The notes under the pieces: generated by a model
The model's input: only the letters and a program-made list of their open reading frames with translations
What the model was told of the DNA's origin: nothing
The model's database searches: none
Part shown: in pieces, positions 1-8,732 of the stretch
How the letters are laid out: the number at the start of each line of letters is the position of its first letter
Position numbering within the stretch: position 1 is the first letter of the stretch
Program-made: the position numbers and the translations under genes
Source: Acinetobacter sp. LoGeW2-3
GTDB lineage: Bacteria; Pseudomonadota; Gammaproteobacteria; Pseudomonadales; Moraxellaceae
Assembly (NCBI RefSeq): GCF_002688565.1
Contig: NZ_CP024011.1
Span: forward strand, 2,108,001 to 2,172,000
Reading direction: 5' to 3'
Length of the DNA: 64,000 nucleotides

Positions 1-1
1 A

Positions 2-343
2 ATCGCTGGATTAAGCACATTTGCATTTCTACCGTTCGTAAACGGGGATGCAATGCTGGGAGCAGTACTCGGTGCAGCTTTCATCGCAACTTTTGAAAAG
101 GATCTCACCGCTTTTCAACGTATCCGCAATATGTTGCTGGCAACCGGCATTGGTTATATCAGTGCACCGCTTATTACAGAACACACATTTTTAAAAACAG
201 ATGCCGTTGCAGCACTGATCACATCAACCGTTTGTTTATTTGTCCTGGTCAAAGTGATGGACTGGGTCAAAGCAGCAAAGCTGTCAGACCTTTTAACAAA
301 AATAACTGACATCCTGAACATCTTCAAAGGTGGTAAATCATGA
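2..343 (+). CDS. Phage holin-like membrane protein, 5' end outside window
   Basis: The frame is open from the first bases of the window, so the ATG at 53 is probably internal and the gene starts upstream. The visible product is small, with hydrophobic stretches around FAFLPFV, AVLGAAFIAT, and AALITSTVCLFVLVKV, and ends in a lysine-rich tail. This is what phage holins or antiholins look like. It overlaps the next small membrane gene by 4 nt and lies directly before the endolysin, which supports a lysis role: permeabilising the inner membrane so that endolysin can reach the wall. The family assignment is by size, topology and context only. Confidence 0.7.
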   Translation: MAGLSTFAFLPFVNGDAMLGAVLGAAFIATFEKDLTAFQRIRNMLLATGIGYISAPLITEHTFLKTDAVAALITSTVCLFVLVKVMDWVKAAKLSDLLTKITDILNIFKGGKS

Positions 344-609
344 TCGAATTTCTCTTTCAAGCCATTGCCGTAATTGCATATGTAATTTGCGGCTTCCGCA
401 TTGCTGCATTCAGCCATGGTGGTGATTTCCACCGTGGTTATTCCTTCCTGGCAGCAATCCTCATCGCATCGTTTTTAGGACAATGCATTCATATCCTGTT
501 CTTTAAAGATCCAGTCACGGTATGGGACGCGATTTTCGCAGTACTGCTTGCGATCATCATTATGCGAACCAAAGGTAATGTGGCCAAACTGATCTGGAGT
601 CCATCATGA
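340..609 (+). CDS. Putative phage holin (3TM type)
   Basis: This 89-residue protein has three predicted membrane segments (about residues 3-20, 33-53 and 61-78) and a short polar end. It resembles the small 3TM holins found before the endolysin in P2-like prophages. The start overlaps the end of the previous gene (ATGA) and its own stop overlaps the endolysin start, so the cassette is translationally coupled. Two adjacent small membrane genes suggest a holin/antiholin pair; which is which cannot be told from sequence. Confidence 0.7.
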   Translation: MIEFLFQAIAVIAYVICGFRIAAFSHGGDFHRGYSFLAAILIASFLGQCIHILFFKDPVTVWDAIFAVLLAIIIMRTKGNVAKLIWSPS

Positions 610-1460
610 TTATTAAATTTGGTGCACGTGGTGATGCTGTCATCAGCATTCAAAAGCAGCTCATCAGCTTAGGGTTCAAAGGTAAAGATGGTAAAGCCTT
701 AAAACCTGATGGTGACTTTGGTGCAAATACTGAATATGCAGTACTGCAGTTTCAAAAAAGCGTAGGTATTCTGGCCGATGGTAAAGTCGGTGATAAAACC
801 CGGGCAGCACTGGCTGGTCAAAGCGTTTCCAAGTTTTTAAAAGACAGTGACTACACAGCAGCTGCAAAACGTCTGAAAGTCTCTGAACTGGCCATTCGTG
901 TCTTTGGTGCAACTGAAGGTCGTGGTGTCGGCTTCCTGAAAAATGGCAAGGCCAAAATCCTTTTTGAACGTCACCGCATGTATCACTACCTGGTGCAGCT
1001 CAAAGGTAAAACCTTTGCCAATGCTCAAATGAAGCAGTATCCAAATCTGGTGAACACTGCAACCGGTGGATATAAAGGCGATGCAGCAGAATATACCCGG
1101 TTAAGCCTGGCAAAAAATATCTGTGCTGAAGCAGCACTCATGTCATGCAGCTGGGGGCAGTTCCAGATCATGGGCGAAAACTGGAAAGTATTAGGTTATA
1201 GCTCGGTCTTTGAATTTGTAGATCAGATGCAGGCCAATGAATCCTTACAACTGGAAGCATTTATCCGTTTCATTGAATGGAAAACCGGTACCGTAAATGG
1301 CAAAAAGATCGCTTTGATTGATGCGCTGCGTGCTGAGAATTGGGAAGCTGTATTCACGCTGTACAACGGACCAAATTATAAAAAATTAGGCTACCAGGCG
1401 AAGTTCCAGAAAGAATGGGATCACCTTGAACCGATCTATGGGGAGAAAAAAGCAGCATGA
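606..1460 (+). CDS. Endolysin: peptidoglycan-binding domain plus N-acetylmuramidase
   Basis: The 284-residue protein has an N-terminal peptidoglycan-binding type 1 repeat (about residues 5-70; GDAVISIQKQL, DGDFGANTEYAVLQFQ) followed by an N-acetylmuramidase domain of the DUF3380 type (about 90-278; ATEGRGVGFL, SCSWGQFQIMGENW, YNGPNY). Glu in ATEGRG is the likely catalytic acid by family precedent. It would cut the glycan backbone at lysis. There is no signal peptide, so release depends on the upstream holin. The start ATG overlaps the stop of the holin gene. Modular fusion of a wall-binding domain to the muramidase is common in phages of Gram-negative hosts. Confidence 0.9.
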   Translation: MIIKFGARGDAVISIQKQLISLGFKGKDGKALKPDGDFGANTEYAVLQFQKSVGILADGKVGDKTRAALAGQSVSKFLKDSDYTAAAKRLKVSELAIRVFGATEGRGVGFLKNGKAKILFERHRMYHYLVQLKGKTFANAQMKQYPNLVNTATGGYKGDAAEYTRLSLAKNICAEAALMSCSWGQFQIMGENWKVLGYSSVFEFVDQMQANESLQLEAFIRFIEWKTGTVNGKKIALIDALRAENWEAVFTLYNGPNYKKLGYQAKFQKEWDHLEPIYGEKKAA

Positions 1461-1879
1461 ATGCTTTAATTTTCGATCCAGTCACCAAGTTGGTCATCGT
1501 TTTACTCATTGCCTTGGCGTTGGTTTTTGGGATCAAGCATTACAACGGCCTGAATCAAAAAGTCGGACAGCTGGAAACCCAGCTTACTGAAAAGCAGCAG
1601 CTGATTGACACCCAAAACAGCAATATTGCCGACATTAAAGAGCAGATCACCAGCCAGGCGCAGGCCATTGCTGACTTGCAAAAAGCCCAGGATGAACTGC
1701 AGCTGAATTCAGAACAACGAAAAATCAATATAAAAGAGATTTTGAATCATGATCAGGATGCTAAAACTTGGGCTAGTCAGCCTGTGCCCGATGCTATTCG
1801 TAGCATGTTCAGTAACACCGGCACCGCAAACGCAAACACAGTCCAATCCGCTTTATCCAGTACTGACCCGGTGCAATAA
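1457..1879 (+). CDS. Rz-like spanin subunit (LysB type)
   Basis: This 140-residue protein has one N-terminal membrane anchor (about residues 11-27, LVIVLLIALALVFGI) and a long Gln-rich coiled coil (about 33-95), the layout of the inner-membrane spanin Rz. It starts inside the stop of the endolysin gene. The outer-membrane partner, Rz1, begins inside this gene in another frame. Rz and Rz1 together span the periplasm and disrupt the outer membrane as the last step of lysis. Confidence 0.8.
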   Translation: MNALIFDPVTKLVIVLLIALALVFGIKHYNGLNQKVGQLETQLTEKQQLIDTQNSNIADIKEQITSQAQAIADLQKAQDELQLNSEQRKINIKEILNHDQDAKTWASQPVPDAIRSMFSNTGTANANTVQSALSSTDPVQ

Positions 1880-2015
1880 GCCTTTATTAAATATTCAAAC
1901 CAATGAAGATTTAATTTTTGCATTAGAAACCACCGAACTGGCCAGGGCACTTTGTGCTGCAAAAGTCGATTCAGTCATTCAGATCCAGGAACAGCAATAT
2001 GAAAAAGCCCGATAG
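1749..2015 (+). CDS. Rz1-like spanin lipoprotein nested in Rz (LysC type)
   Basis: This 88-residue product is read in a different frame from Rz and overlaps its last 131 nt. It has a lipoprotein signal ending in LFVAC (lipidated Cys at residue 20), then a Pro/Gln-rich stretch (TPAPQTQTQS). Nested Rz/Rz1 pairs are typical of phage lysis cassettes, including lysB/lysC of P2. The start could be ATG 1749 or the in-frame ATG at 1758. It also overlaps the following gene R by 17 nt. Confidence 0.8.
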   Translation: MIRMLKLGLVSLCPMLFVACSVTPAPQTQTQSNPLYPVLTRCNKPLLNIQTNEDLIFALETTELARALCAAKVDSVIQIQEQQYEKAR

Positions 2016-2502
2016 CCTTCGTAGTCATATCCTTGCTGCAGTCAAAGAACTGCAGCGAGATCCTGAACGTATGCTGATTTTTACCGACAAAGGTAATGTG
2101 CGTTGCACCGGTGCAAATGGGCTTTCATTTGAGTATGTCTATGACCTGAATTTTATCCTGACGGAGTTTGCTGGGGAGCTTGATGCGGTCATGATTCCTT
2201 TATTAGACTGGGTACGCGTCAATCAGTCTGAATTGCTTATGAATCTGGAAAAAAGTAAAGAAGCCTTCAAGTTCGAGACTGTCATTTTGGACAATGGTAC
2301 TGTAGATCTGTCTCTGACTTTCCCCGTGACTGAACGCGTCATTGTAAAGCGTCAGGATGATGGCACGTTAAATATTACTTTCCCAGATGAACCTCAGTAT
2401 GAAACTGCTTTAGATTCTCAACCTATGCAGCTTATTGATAATCGAACCGGTGAAGTACTCGCAGCCTGGACTTCAGCATCAACTGAACAGCAGGATTGGT
2501 AA
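1999..2502 (+). CDS. R: Tail completion protein R
   Basis: The 167-residue protein resembles P2 gpR: an N-terminal helix with LRSHILAAVKEL, then FILTEFAGELDAVMIPLLDWVRVNQSELL. gpR and gpS act together in completing the tail and joining it to the head. I chose ATG 1999 (MKKPDSL) over an upstream start at 1954, because gpR proteins begin just before LR-hydrophobic-A and 1954 would overlap the spanin gene heavily. Gene S follows after 3 nt, as in P2. Confidence 0.85.
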   Translation: MKKPDSLRSHILAAVKELQRDPERMLIFTDKGNVRCTGANGLSFEYVYDLNFILTEFAGELDAVMIPLLDWVRVNQSELLMNLEKSKEAFKFETVILDNGTVDLSLTFPVTERVIVKRQDDGTLNITFPDEPQYETALDSQPMQLIDNRTGEVLAAWTSASTEQQDW

Positions 2503-2505
2503 ATT

Positions 2506-2955
2506 ATGGCCAATCTGGAATTACTGACAGAACATCTGGGTGTCATGCTGCAAAAACTCAGTGAGGCTGAACGACGCAAGCTGGAAATGAGTATTGGCCG
2601 TAAGATCCGGGCATCCCAAAAAACGCGTATTACCAGACAGAAAAATCCGGATGGCAGTGCCTTTGTTCCAAGAAAGAAACGCCTGCGTGACAAGAAAAAT
2701 AAAATCAAAAACAAAATGTTCAATGTCATCAAAAATGCCAAATACATGCGCGTGCAAAGAACTGCACAGGGTATGGCCATTGGCTTTACTGGCCGTATTG
2801 CTTTTATCGCCCGGGTACACCAGTTTGGCTTGGTGGATAAAGTAGATCGGGACGGCCCAAGCGTGAAATACGACAGCCGTGAGCTGCTTGGCTTTACCGA
2901 AGAAGAAATCAAAATGATTGAAGCCGATGTGCTGGAGCATCTGGCAGCAAAATAA
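2506..2955 (+). CDS. S: Phage virion morphogenesis / tail completion protein S
   Basis: The 149-residue basic protein matches P2 gpS-type virion morphogenesis proteins: SIGRKIRASQKTRI near residue 27-40, a Lys/Arg-rich centre (PRKKRLRDKKNKIKNKMF) and a conserved GFTGRIAFIARVHQFG segment. It follows R by 3 nt and ends just before the intergenic palindrome at 2962, so R-S appears to close one late transcription unit and V to open the next. Confidence 0.9.
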   Translation: MANLELLTEHLGVMLQKLSEAERRKLEMSIGRKIRASQKTRITRQKNPDGSAFVPRKKRLRDKKNKIKNKMFNVIKNAKYMRVQRTAQGMAIGFTGRIAFIARVHQFGLVDKVDRDGPSVKYDSRELLGFTEEEIKMIEADVLEHLAAK

Positions 2956-2956
2956 A

Positions 2957-3027
2957 ATCATTTGTATATAGCGCATATACAAGCCACATCAAATGCAATC
3001 CAAAATCATCTGCAACACGATTGCAGC
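2957..3027 (+). promoter_or_regulatory. Candidate late promoter region before V (PV-like), with palindromic activator site
   Basis: Between S and V lies an interrupted palindrome TTGTATAT-N5-ATATACAA at 2962-2982. The stretch 2957-2985 recurs with one change at 7444-7472, upstream of FI. P2 late promoters PV and PF sit before these same genes and are bound by Ogr at dyads of the form TGT-N12-ACA near -55. Here the outer triplets are TGT and ACA with 13 bases between. The distance from the dyad centre to the V start (about 56 bp) fits an upstream activator site. Confidence 0.65.
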
Positions 3028-3579
3028 ATGAGCGCAGAACTACATCGACGCCTTGAAAACCTGATTCGATTCGGAACCATCAAGGCTATATATCCTGATC
3101 AACCTTTTACGACAGTCACCGTCACTATTGGCGCGATTACGACTGGGAAACTTCGTTTTCTGACATTAAGAGCAGGCAAAACCAAGACCTGGGATCCACC
3201 AAGTGTGGGGGAGGAGGTCATGGTTTTGAGTCCGTCCGGCGTACTTGAAATGGGCGTGGCCATTGCTGGCTTTAATAATCAGGACAATCCGTCACCATCC
3301 GATGACCCAAATAAAACCATCCGGATTTTTGAAGATGGCTGCCTTCTTTCCTATGACACAAAAACCCATCACCTGGATGCTGTTTTGCCAGAAGGTGGCA
3401 CCTGCAATGTGACCGCCGATGTTCAAATCACTGGAAAACTGCATGTCACAGAAACCATTACTGCCGGTGACAACATTTCCACCGTTGCCGATGTTCTCGC
3501 TGGTGATATCAGCTTGACGAAACACAGAACATCAGGCGTTAAAGCCGGAAGTGAAGAATCAGGAGGCCCAATTCCATGA
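3028..3579 (+). CDS. V: Baseplate assembly protein V (central spike)
   Basis: The protein resembles P2 gpV, the trimeric membrane-piercing spike at the tip of the tail. It has an OB-fold region (about residues 10-85: FGTIKAIYPDQ, KTWDPPSVGEEVMVL), then a beta-helical C-terminus (TADVQITGKLHVTETITAGDNI) ending HRTSGVKAGSEESGGPIP. An upstream TTG at 2962 would place the first 22 codons across the conserved palindrome. I therefore prefer ATG 3028 (MSAELHRRLENL), which aligns with the usual gpV amino terminus. No strong Shine-Dalgarno precedes it. Confidence 0.88.
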   Translation: MSAELHRRLENLIRFGTIKAIYPDQPFTTVTVTIGAITTGKLRFLTLRAGKTKTWDPPSVGEEVMVLSPSGVLEMGVAIAGFNNQDNPSPSDDPNKTIRIFEDGCLLSYDTKTHHLDAVLPEGGTCNVTADVQITGKLHVTETITAGDNISTVADVLAGDISLTKHRTSGVKAGSEESGGPIP

Positions 3580-3920
3580 TGTCCCGCTATAACGGATCAG
3601 AACTGACTGAACTTGAACACATTCGGCAGTCATTAGAAGACATTGCCACCACGCCTATTGGTTCCCGGCTCATGCGTCGCGAGTACGGTACCTTACTGGC
3701 CAGCCTGATGGACCAGCCGATCGGCCAAGCCCTGTATTTAAAAATTTACAGCACTTTATACAGTGCCTATGTGCGCTGGGAAGATCGTATCGAAATCAGC
3801 CAGATTAGCGTGGCAGAGCTGAATAAAGGGCAATTGATTTTAGATGTCATCGGCTTTTTAAAAACAAATGGTAATGAGGTCAACATGTCAATTCCAGTTA
3901 AATTAGGTGCCGTCTCATGA
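3576..3920 (+). CDS. W: Baseplate wedge protein W (GPW/gp25 family)
   Basis: This 114-residue protein has the GPW/gp25 features: an N-terminal LEHIRQSLEDIATTPIGSRLMRREYG motif region (the R-RxxYG element is the most recognisable) followed by a region like AYVRWEDRIEI. It forms part of the baseplate wedge of contractile tails. It overlaps V by 4 nt and J by 4 nt, consistent with a coupled V-W-J-I operon. Confidence 0.92.
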   Translation: MMSRYNGSELTELEHIRQSLEDIATTPIGSRLMRREYGTLLASLMDQPIGQALYLKIYSTLYSAYVRWEDRIEISQISVAELNKGQLILDVIGFLKTNGNEVNMSIPVKLGAVS

Positions 3921-4834
3921 GTACAGTCGACTTTTCACAGTTACCGGTTCCTAACCTGATTCAGGAATTAGACTACGAACGTATTTTGAGTGAGCGTAAA
4001 GAAAAATTTATTGCCCTGTATCCTGAATCTGAACAGGAAAAATGGCGCAATGTCCTTAGTCGTGAATCAGATCCGATCGTCAAACTGCTTGAAGAAAATG
4101 CTTATCTGGAGCTGCATTATCAGAACAAATGCAATGCCGATGCCCGGGCATTGCTACTTGCTTATGCTGAAGGCCCAGACCTGGACCATTTGGCTTTAAC
4201 CGAATATGGCTTGGTCCGTTTGCTGGTTACACCTGCAGATAATTCTGTTATTCCACCGCTGCCTGCAGTTTATGAATCAGATGAACGTTTAAAAGAACGT
4301 TGTCTTTTACAGTACGACGGTATGAATACCGCTGGTTCATCAAATGCCTACAGATTTTTCACATTAAGTGCAGATGGCAGGGTACATGGCATCAAGGTTT
4401 ATTCACATATTGATAACCCATATCTACTGGATATTGTCATTTCACAGGTGGATAGCGAAACAGGAGAAGCTTCCCAGGAACTGATTGATATTGTACAGGC
4501 TGCTTTAGATCCTGATCTTGTCCGTCCTGTTTGTGACCGTCCAACGGTCAAATCCAGCATTGCAACTGATTACCAGATTTCAGCCCGACTGTTTGTCGGT
4601 AAAAATGCCGAGGATTCGCTTTTACTGGAAGCAGCCAATCTCAGACTCGAAAGTTATATCCAAAAATCAAAAAAGAATGGATCAAGCATACGGTTATCTG
4701 CAATTTATGCTGCATTGCATGTAGATGGCATCAGTCGTGTCGTAATTGATGAACCTGCTGCAGATATCGAAATTGATATCTACCATCACCCATTTTGTAC
4801 TGCAAAAAGCATCAGTATTGGGGGGACAGAGTGA
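3917..4834 (+). CDS. J: Baseplate protein J
   Basis: The 305-residue protein belongs to the baseplate J family of P2-like and Mu-like phages. Recognisable parts are the N-terminal IQELDYERILSERKEKF, a middle DLDHLALTEYGLVR, and the DERLKERCL / GSSNAYRFFTLSADGRV region. gpJ sits at the edge of the baseplate and with W and I forms the wedge. The start overlaps the W stop. Its stop overlaps the GTG start of I. Confidence 0.92.
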   Translation: MSTVDFSQLPVPNLIQELDYERILSERKEKFIALYPESEQEKWRNVLSRESDPIVKLLEENAYLELHYQNKCNADARALLLAYAEGPDLDHLALTEYGLVRLLVTPADNSVIPPLPAVYESDERLKERCLLQYDGMNTAGSSNAYRFFTLSADGRVHGIKVYSHIDNPYLLDIVISQVDSETGEASQELIDIVQAALDPDLVRPVCDRPTVKSSIATDYQISARLFVGKNAEDSLLLEAANLRLESYIQKSKKNGSSIRLSAIYAALHVDGISRVVIDEPAADIEIDIYHHPFCTAKSISIGGTE

Positions 4835-5361
4835 AAACTTTATTGGCTCCCAACTCAACTTTATTAGAAAGGAATCTGGCTGAAGTCTCGAAGGATGCAT
4901 TTGAGCTACCTTCAATCCGTGTCGTCAAAAATATTGATGAAGTACCTTCAGAATTTCTTCCATTTCTTGCTTATCAGAAGTCAGTGGATTACTGGGATGC
5001 CAACTGGCAAGACCAATTGAAACGAGAAGTGATTAAGTCATCACGTGATCAACACAAAATCAAAGGGACAACAGCCGCAATTAAACAAGCGTTAGAGCCA
5101 TTTGGTTATGAAGTCAACCTGATTGAATGGTGGCAAGCACAGCCGAATCTGACACCAGGAACGTTTAATTTAGAGCTAAACGTGATTGGTAAAAGTTTAA
5201 ATGCTGAAACATACAGTGAAATTAATCGACTCGTTTCTGAATCGAAAGCTGCATCACGGCATTTAGCCAATCTAACAGTCACAATTAATCCAATTTTAAC
5301 GATACGAAATCTGCTCGTTCACCAAACAGCAATCACGTTTACAAGTCATCCGAGGTCATAA
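4831..5361 (+). CDS. I: Tail protein I (baseplate)
   Basis: This product of about 176 residues matches P2 gpI: LLAPNSTLLERNLAEV, then EVPSEFLPFLAYQKSVDYWD and the RDQHKIKGTTAAIKQALE segment. I chose GTG 4831 because it overlaps the J stop (GTGA) and is preceded by a strong GGGGGGA Shine-Dalgarno 5 nt upstream. An ATG at 4795 would add 12 residues lying within J. It ends overlapping the first base of H. Confidence 0.9.
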   Translation: MKTLLAPNSTLLERNLAEVSKDAFELPSIRVVKNIDEVPSEFLPFLAYQKSVDYWDANWQDQLKREVIKSSRDQHKIKGTTAAIKQALEPFGYEVNLIEWWQAQPNLTPGTFNLELNVIGKSLNAETYSEINRLVSESKAASRHLANLTVTINPILTIRNLLVHQTAITFTSHPRS

Positions 5362-6950
5362 TGGCTGAATACTATAATGTCACAACGAATCTTGGCGATG
5401 CTGAAATAGCGAATGCTATCGCCACTAATACAAAACTAGATATTACTCACGTGGCTTTTGGTGATGGTAACGGTTCAGTACCAACCCCAAATAAGGCACG
5501 AACATCTTTAGTACGTGAAGTACACCGTCAGGCCGTTACTAAATATGAGAGACACAAAACCAATGCAAATTGGATTGTGATCGAAACAATTATCCCGTCC
5601 AATGTCGGGGGGTTTACCATTCGTGAAATGGGTGTAATTGCTAACGGAAAATTAATTTCCCATGGTAGTCATGCACCATTTGAGAAAGTCGAAGACCCGT
5701 CCGGCGTTTCTGAATATCGACTCAAATTCACACAGAATATAACTGATGGTTCGGTAGTCGAAATAATGTTAGATGAATCTCTAATCTATGCTTCACAAGC
5801 ATGGGTTGAAGAAAACTTCATTAAACGCATAGACATTATTGATAATTTAACAACAAACGAACCAGCGAAACCCGTTTCAGCAAAGCAAGCAAAAGTTTTG
5901 CAAGATAATAAACTGGATAAAAATGCTAATGCTGCTAGTGCATCAAAGCTTGAAACATCGCGTCAGGTATCGTTCTCAGGAGCGGCGACTGGCTCATTTA
6001 ATTTTGACGGCTCCACTGGCACATCTTGCACCTTAACCTTGGCAAATTCAGGAGTTACGGCTGGGACTTACGGAACAACTTTAAAAGTTCCTGTGATTAC
6101 GGTAAATGCTAAAGGGCTGATTACAACGGTTACAACGCAGGATATTCCATCCGCATCCACATCTGTGAAAGGTCTTGTTCAGCTAAGCAATGCTTTAAAC
6201 AGTACAAGCACAGTACAAGCGTTAACGGCTGCACAAGGTAAAAAGCTCCAAGATGAGAAGTTAGATAAGTCAGGCGGGACGGTTACCGGTGGGCTTAATA
6301 TTAATATTGATGCCGATGGCGGGTTGAGTGTAAACGCAGGAGGGACGACTCAGGCTCAGGTTCGTGTTTCCAATTCAATTCACAATGGCATGTTACAAGC
6401 ATCTGTGGGTGGAAACTTTGGTCTCTATGATACAACCTTTGGGAAATGGATTGTTCACGCAAGATCTTCTGGTGATGTAGAGCTAAATGGCAATGCAGCA
6501 TCCGCGACCAATTGCAGCCGTTCAATTGCAGCTGGAAACGGCCTAAGCGGCGGCGGTGAGTTGAATGCAAACCGCACACTAACACTTGGAACACCGGGGA
6601 CTATAACAGCTTCGACAGGGAATGCTGTTAGCGCTTCAAGTCATACACATGATTTAAATATTGACGGCTTCTTTCAAGCCGCAAAATCAGCGAACGGCTA
6701 TCAACGATTTCCGGGTGGTTTGATTTTGCAGTGGGGTACTGCAAATAGTGATAGCACTAGCGGTACAGTAACCATGCCTATCGCTTTCCCGAATGAAACT
6801 TTATTTGGTCTTGTCGGTGAAACTAAATCTGATACATCTGGGCCAACTTTTAATTTTGCTTGGGTTAGAGGAACAACAACTAAATCAACACTAGGCTGGC
6901 AATCTACAGGTAATCCGGGTTTATTTTCGTGGTTCGCCATCGGTTATTAG
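5361..6950 (+). CDS. H: Tail fibre protein H
   Basis: The 529-residue fibre has an N-terminal tail-collar (DUF3751-type) domain (about residues 1-150, including THVAFGDGNG and GFTIREMGVIANG). A repeat-rich shaft follows, with Ser/Thr/Gly/Asn-rich segments such as LDKNANAASASKLETSRQ. The C-terminal tip (about 440-529) is of the gp53-like type: GLILQWGT, TMPIAFPNE, ending WFAIGY. The tip would carry the receptor-binding surface. It is followed 8 nt later by its probable assembly protein. Confidence 0.9.
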   Translation: MAEYYNVTTNLGDAEIANAIATNTKLDITHVAFGDGNGSVPTPNKARTSLVREVHRQAVTKYERHKTNANWIVIETIIPSNVGGFTIREMGVIANGKLISHGSHAPFEKVEDPSGVSEYRLKFTQNITDGSVVEIMLDESLIYASQAWVEENFIKRIDIIDNLTTNEPAKPVSAKQAKVLQDNKLDKNANAASASKLETSRQVSFSGAATGSFNFDGSTGTSCTLTLANSGVTAGTYGTTLKVPVITVNAKGLITTVTTQDIPSASTSVKGLVQLSNALNSTSTVQALTAAQGKKLQDEKLDKSGGTVTGGLNINIDADGGLSVNAGGTTQAQVRVSNSIHNGMLQASVGGNFGLYDTTFGKWIVHARSSGDVELNGNAASATNCSRSIAAGNGLSGGGELNANRTLTLGTPGTITASTGNAVSASSHTHDLNIDGFFQAAKSANGYQRFPGGLILQWGTANSDSTSGTVTMPIAFPNETLFGLVGETKSDTSGPTFNFAWVRGTTTKSTLGWQSTGNPGLFSWFAIGY

Positions 6951-6958
6951 GAGAAAAA

Positions 6959-7432
6959 ATGATTAAATTTAGTGAACAAGAACAGGCGTTTTTCGATACC
7001 GACTTGCTTTACGCGGAATTACCTACTGATCTGGTAGAGGTAAGTGAAGAACAGCATTCACTTTTGCTTGAAAAGATTAATCAAGGCTGTCATGTTTTTA
7101 AAAATCTAAATGTGTCAGAGCCGCCGCCAAGTCCGTTCCATGAATGGCAAAGCAATAAATGGATCGACCTACGTACACCAGAAGAAATAGCATCTTATAA
7201 TCGCTCCCTATTACCCAAACTATCTAAACGCCAATTTGCTTTATACTTATACGATCACGATATGTATGATCAAGTGATGCAAGCGATTGAAGCAAATCCA
7301 CGATTCAAAATTGAATACGATTCTGTTTCTGATATTGAGCGACTTAGCCCAACCGTAGCAGAAATAACTTTATTACTTGGCTGGACAGAAGAGCAAGTCG
7401 ATCAAATGTGGGAACAAGCACTAGCACTTTAA
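6959..7432 (+). CDS. Probable tail fibre assembly protein (G-like position)
   Basis: This 157-residue acidic protein follows the tail fibre immediately, with an AGGAG Shine-Dalgarno at 6949 and start ATG 6959. It holds the slot of P2 G, the fibre chaperone. The segment FHEWQSNKWIDLRTPEEIASYNRSLLPKL resembles the middle of phage tail fibre assembly proteins, and a Trp-rich end (LLGWTEEQVDQMWEQA) follows. Sequence similarity to gpG itself is not obvious, so the role rests on position plus these weak motifs. Confidence 0.6.
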   Translation: MIKFSEQEQAFFDTDLLYAELPTDLVEVSEEQHSLLLEKINQGCHVFKNLNVSEPPPSPFHEWQSNKWIDLRTPEEIASYNRSLLPKLSKRQFALYLYDHDMYDQVMQAIEANPRFKIEYDSVSDIERLSPTVAEITLLLGWTEEQVDQMWEQALAL

Positions 7433-7443
7433 AACCTAACGCG

Positions 7444-7547
7444 ATCATTTGTATATAACGCATATACAAGCCCATCTAATCGCAATTAAAAAGCCATTTT
7501 GTAAGCCTGTGAGCTGTATATAAAACAACAGATCACAGGCTAATTTT
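7444..7547 (+). promoter_or_regulatory. Candidate late promoter region before FI (PF-like)
   Basis: The 29-base block at 7444-7472 repeats the one at 2957-2985 with one substitution and contains TTGTATAT-N5-ATATACAA (7449-7469). Downstream is an inverted repeat GCCTGTGA (7505-7512) / TCACAGGC (7533-7540) enclosing TGTATATAAAAC. This could be a -10 region or part of the leader. The position before the sheath gene matches P2 PF, so this is a second binding site for the Ogr-like activator by inference. Confidence 0.65.
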
Positions 7548-8720
7548 ATGGCTACAGATTCATATCATCACGGTGTCCGGGTTCATGAACTCAATGAAGG
7601 CACCCGTCCTATCCGAACTGTTTCAACCGCAGTTATTGGCTTAGTGGCAACTGCAGAAGATGCAGATGCAGATGCCTTACCATTGAATACCCCAGTCCTT
7701 GCCACAGACATTAAAACCGCTTTAGACAAAGCCGGAACGCAAGGTACTTTGGCACGTTCATTACAGGCCATTGCCGATCAGACCAATGCTGTCACTGTCA
7801 TTGTCCGTGTAGACACCAAAGAAACCGAAGCAGAGCAGACTTCAGCCCTTATTGGTGGCGTTGAAAATGGCCGTTATACCGGCATGAAAGCCCTGCTTGC
7901 AGCTGAGCAAAACCTGAAAGTCCGTCCACGCATTCTGGGTGTTCCAGGACTTGATTCGGCACCAGTGGCAGCTGGACTTGTGTCACTTGCTGAAAAGCTA
8001 CGTGCGTTTAGTTACCTGTCAGCATATGACTGTGAAACCAAAGAAGATGCAGCTGCTTATCGTGAATCAATCGGTGCACGCGAAGCCATGCTCATCTGGC
8101 CAGACTTCCTGGGCTGGGACACAGTCAAATCAGAAACTGTCACTTTTGATGCAACAGCTCGAGCACTCGGTCTGCGTGCAAAAATCGACAATGACACTGG
8201 CTGGCATAAAACCCTGTCCAACGTAGCAGTCAATGGTGTTACCGGTATTTCAAAAGACGTGTTCTGGCAACTGCAAAGCATGGACACCGATGCTGGCTAT
8301 CTCAACCAGAACGATATCACCACCTTAATCCAAAGCGACGGCTTCCGTTTCTGGGGTTCACGTACCTGTTCAGCAGATCCGCTCTTTGCCTTTGAAAACT
8401 ACACCCGTACTGCACAAGTCATTGCCGATACCATGGCAGAAGGGCACATGTGGGCAGTCGACAAGCCGCTTCATCCAAGCCTGGCGCGTGACATCGTCGA
8501 AGGTATCAATGCCAAATTCCGTGACCTGAAAGGTCAGGGCTACATCATTGATGGTCAATGCTGGTTCGATCCTTCAGCGAACTCAAAAGAATCGCTCAAA
8601 TCTGGCCGTTTAATGCTGGATTACGACTTTACTCCAGTACCGCCACTTGAAGACTTAACCCTACGTCAACGCATTACAGACAAGTACCTGGCTGATTTTG
8701 CGTCTCGTATGAATGCATAA
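7548..8720 (+). CDS. FI: Tail sheath protein FI
   Basis: The 390-residue contractile sheath protein opens with [18 protein letters not shown], the signature of P2-type sheaths, and contains [19 protein letters not shown] and an [20 protein letters not shown] stretch, both typical. Many subunits form the outer tube that contracts on injection. The dedicated promoter-like region upstream fits a need for high expression together with FII. Confidence 0.96.
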   Translation: MATDSYHHGVRVHELNEGTRPIRTVSTAVIGLVATAEDADADALPLNTPVLATDIKTALDKAGTQGTLARSLQAIADQTNAVTVIVRVDTKETEAEQTSALIGGVENGRYTGMKALLAAEQNLKVRPRILGVPGLDSAPVAAGLVSLAEKLRAFSYLSAYDCETKEDAAAYRESIGAREAMLIWPDFLGWDTVKSETVTFDATARALGLRAKIDNDTGWHKTLSNVAVNGVTGISKDVFWQLQSMDTDAGYLNQNDITTLIQSDGFRFWGSRTCSADPLFAFENYTRTAQVIADTMAEGHMWAVDKPLHPSLARDIVEGINAKFRDLKGQGYIIDGQCWFDPSANSKESLKSGRLMLDYDFTPVPPLEDLTLRQRITDKYLADFASRMNA

Positions 8721-8732
8721 GGAAAAAAGCAC

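Noticed and set aside
154-432. 92-codon leftward frame opposite the holin genes
   Set aside because: It is antisense to two well-supported lysis genes and has no ribosome site or neighbours on that strand.
2962-3027. TTG-initiated N-terminal extension of V
   Set aside because: It would translate the conserved palindrome that is repeated before FI; gpV homologues start near ATG 3028.
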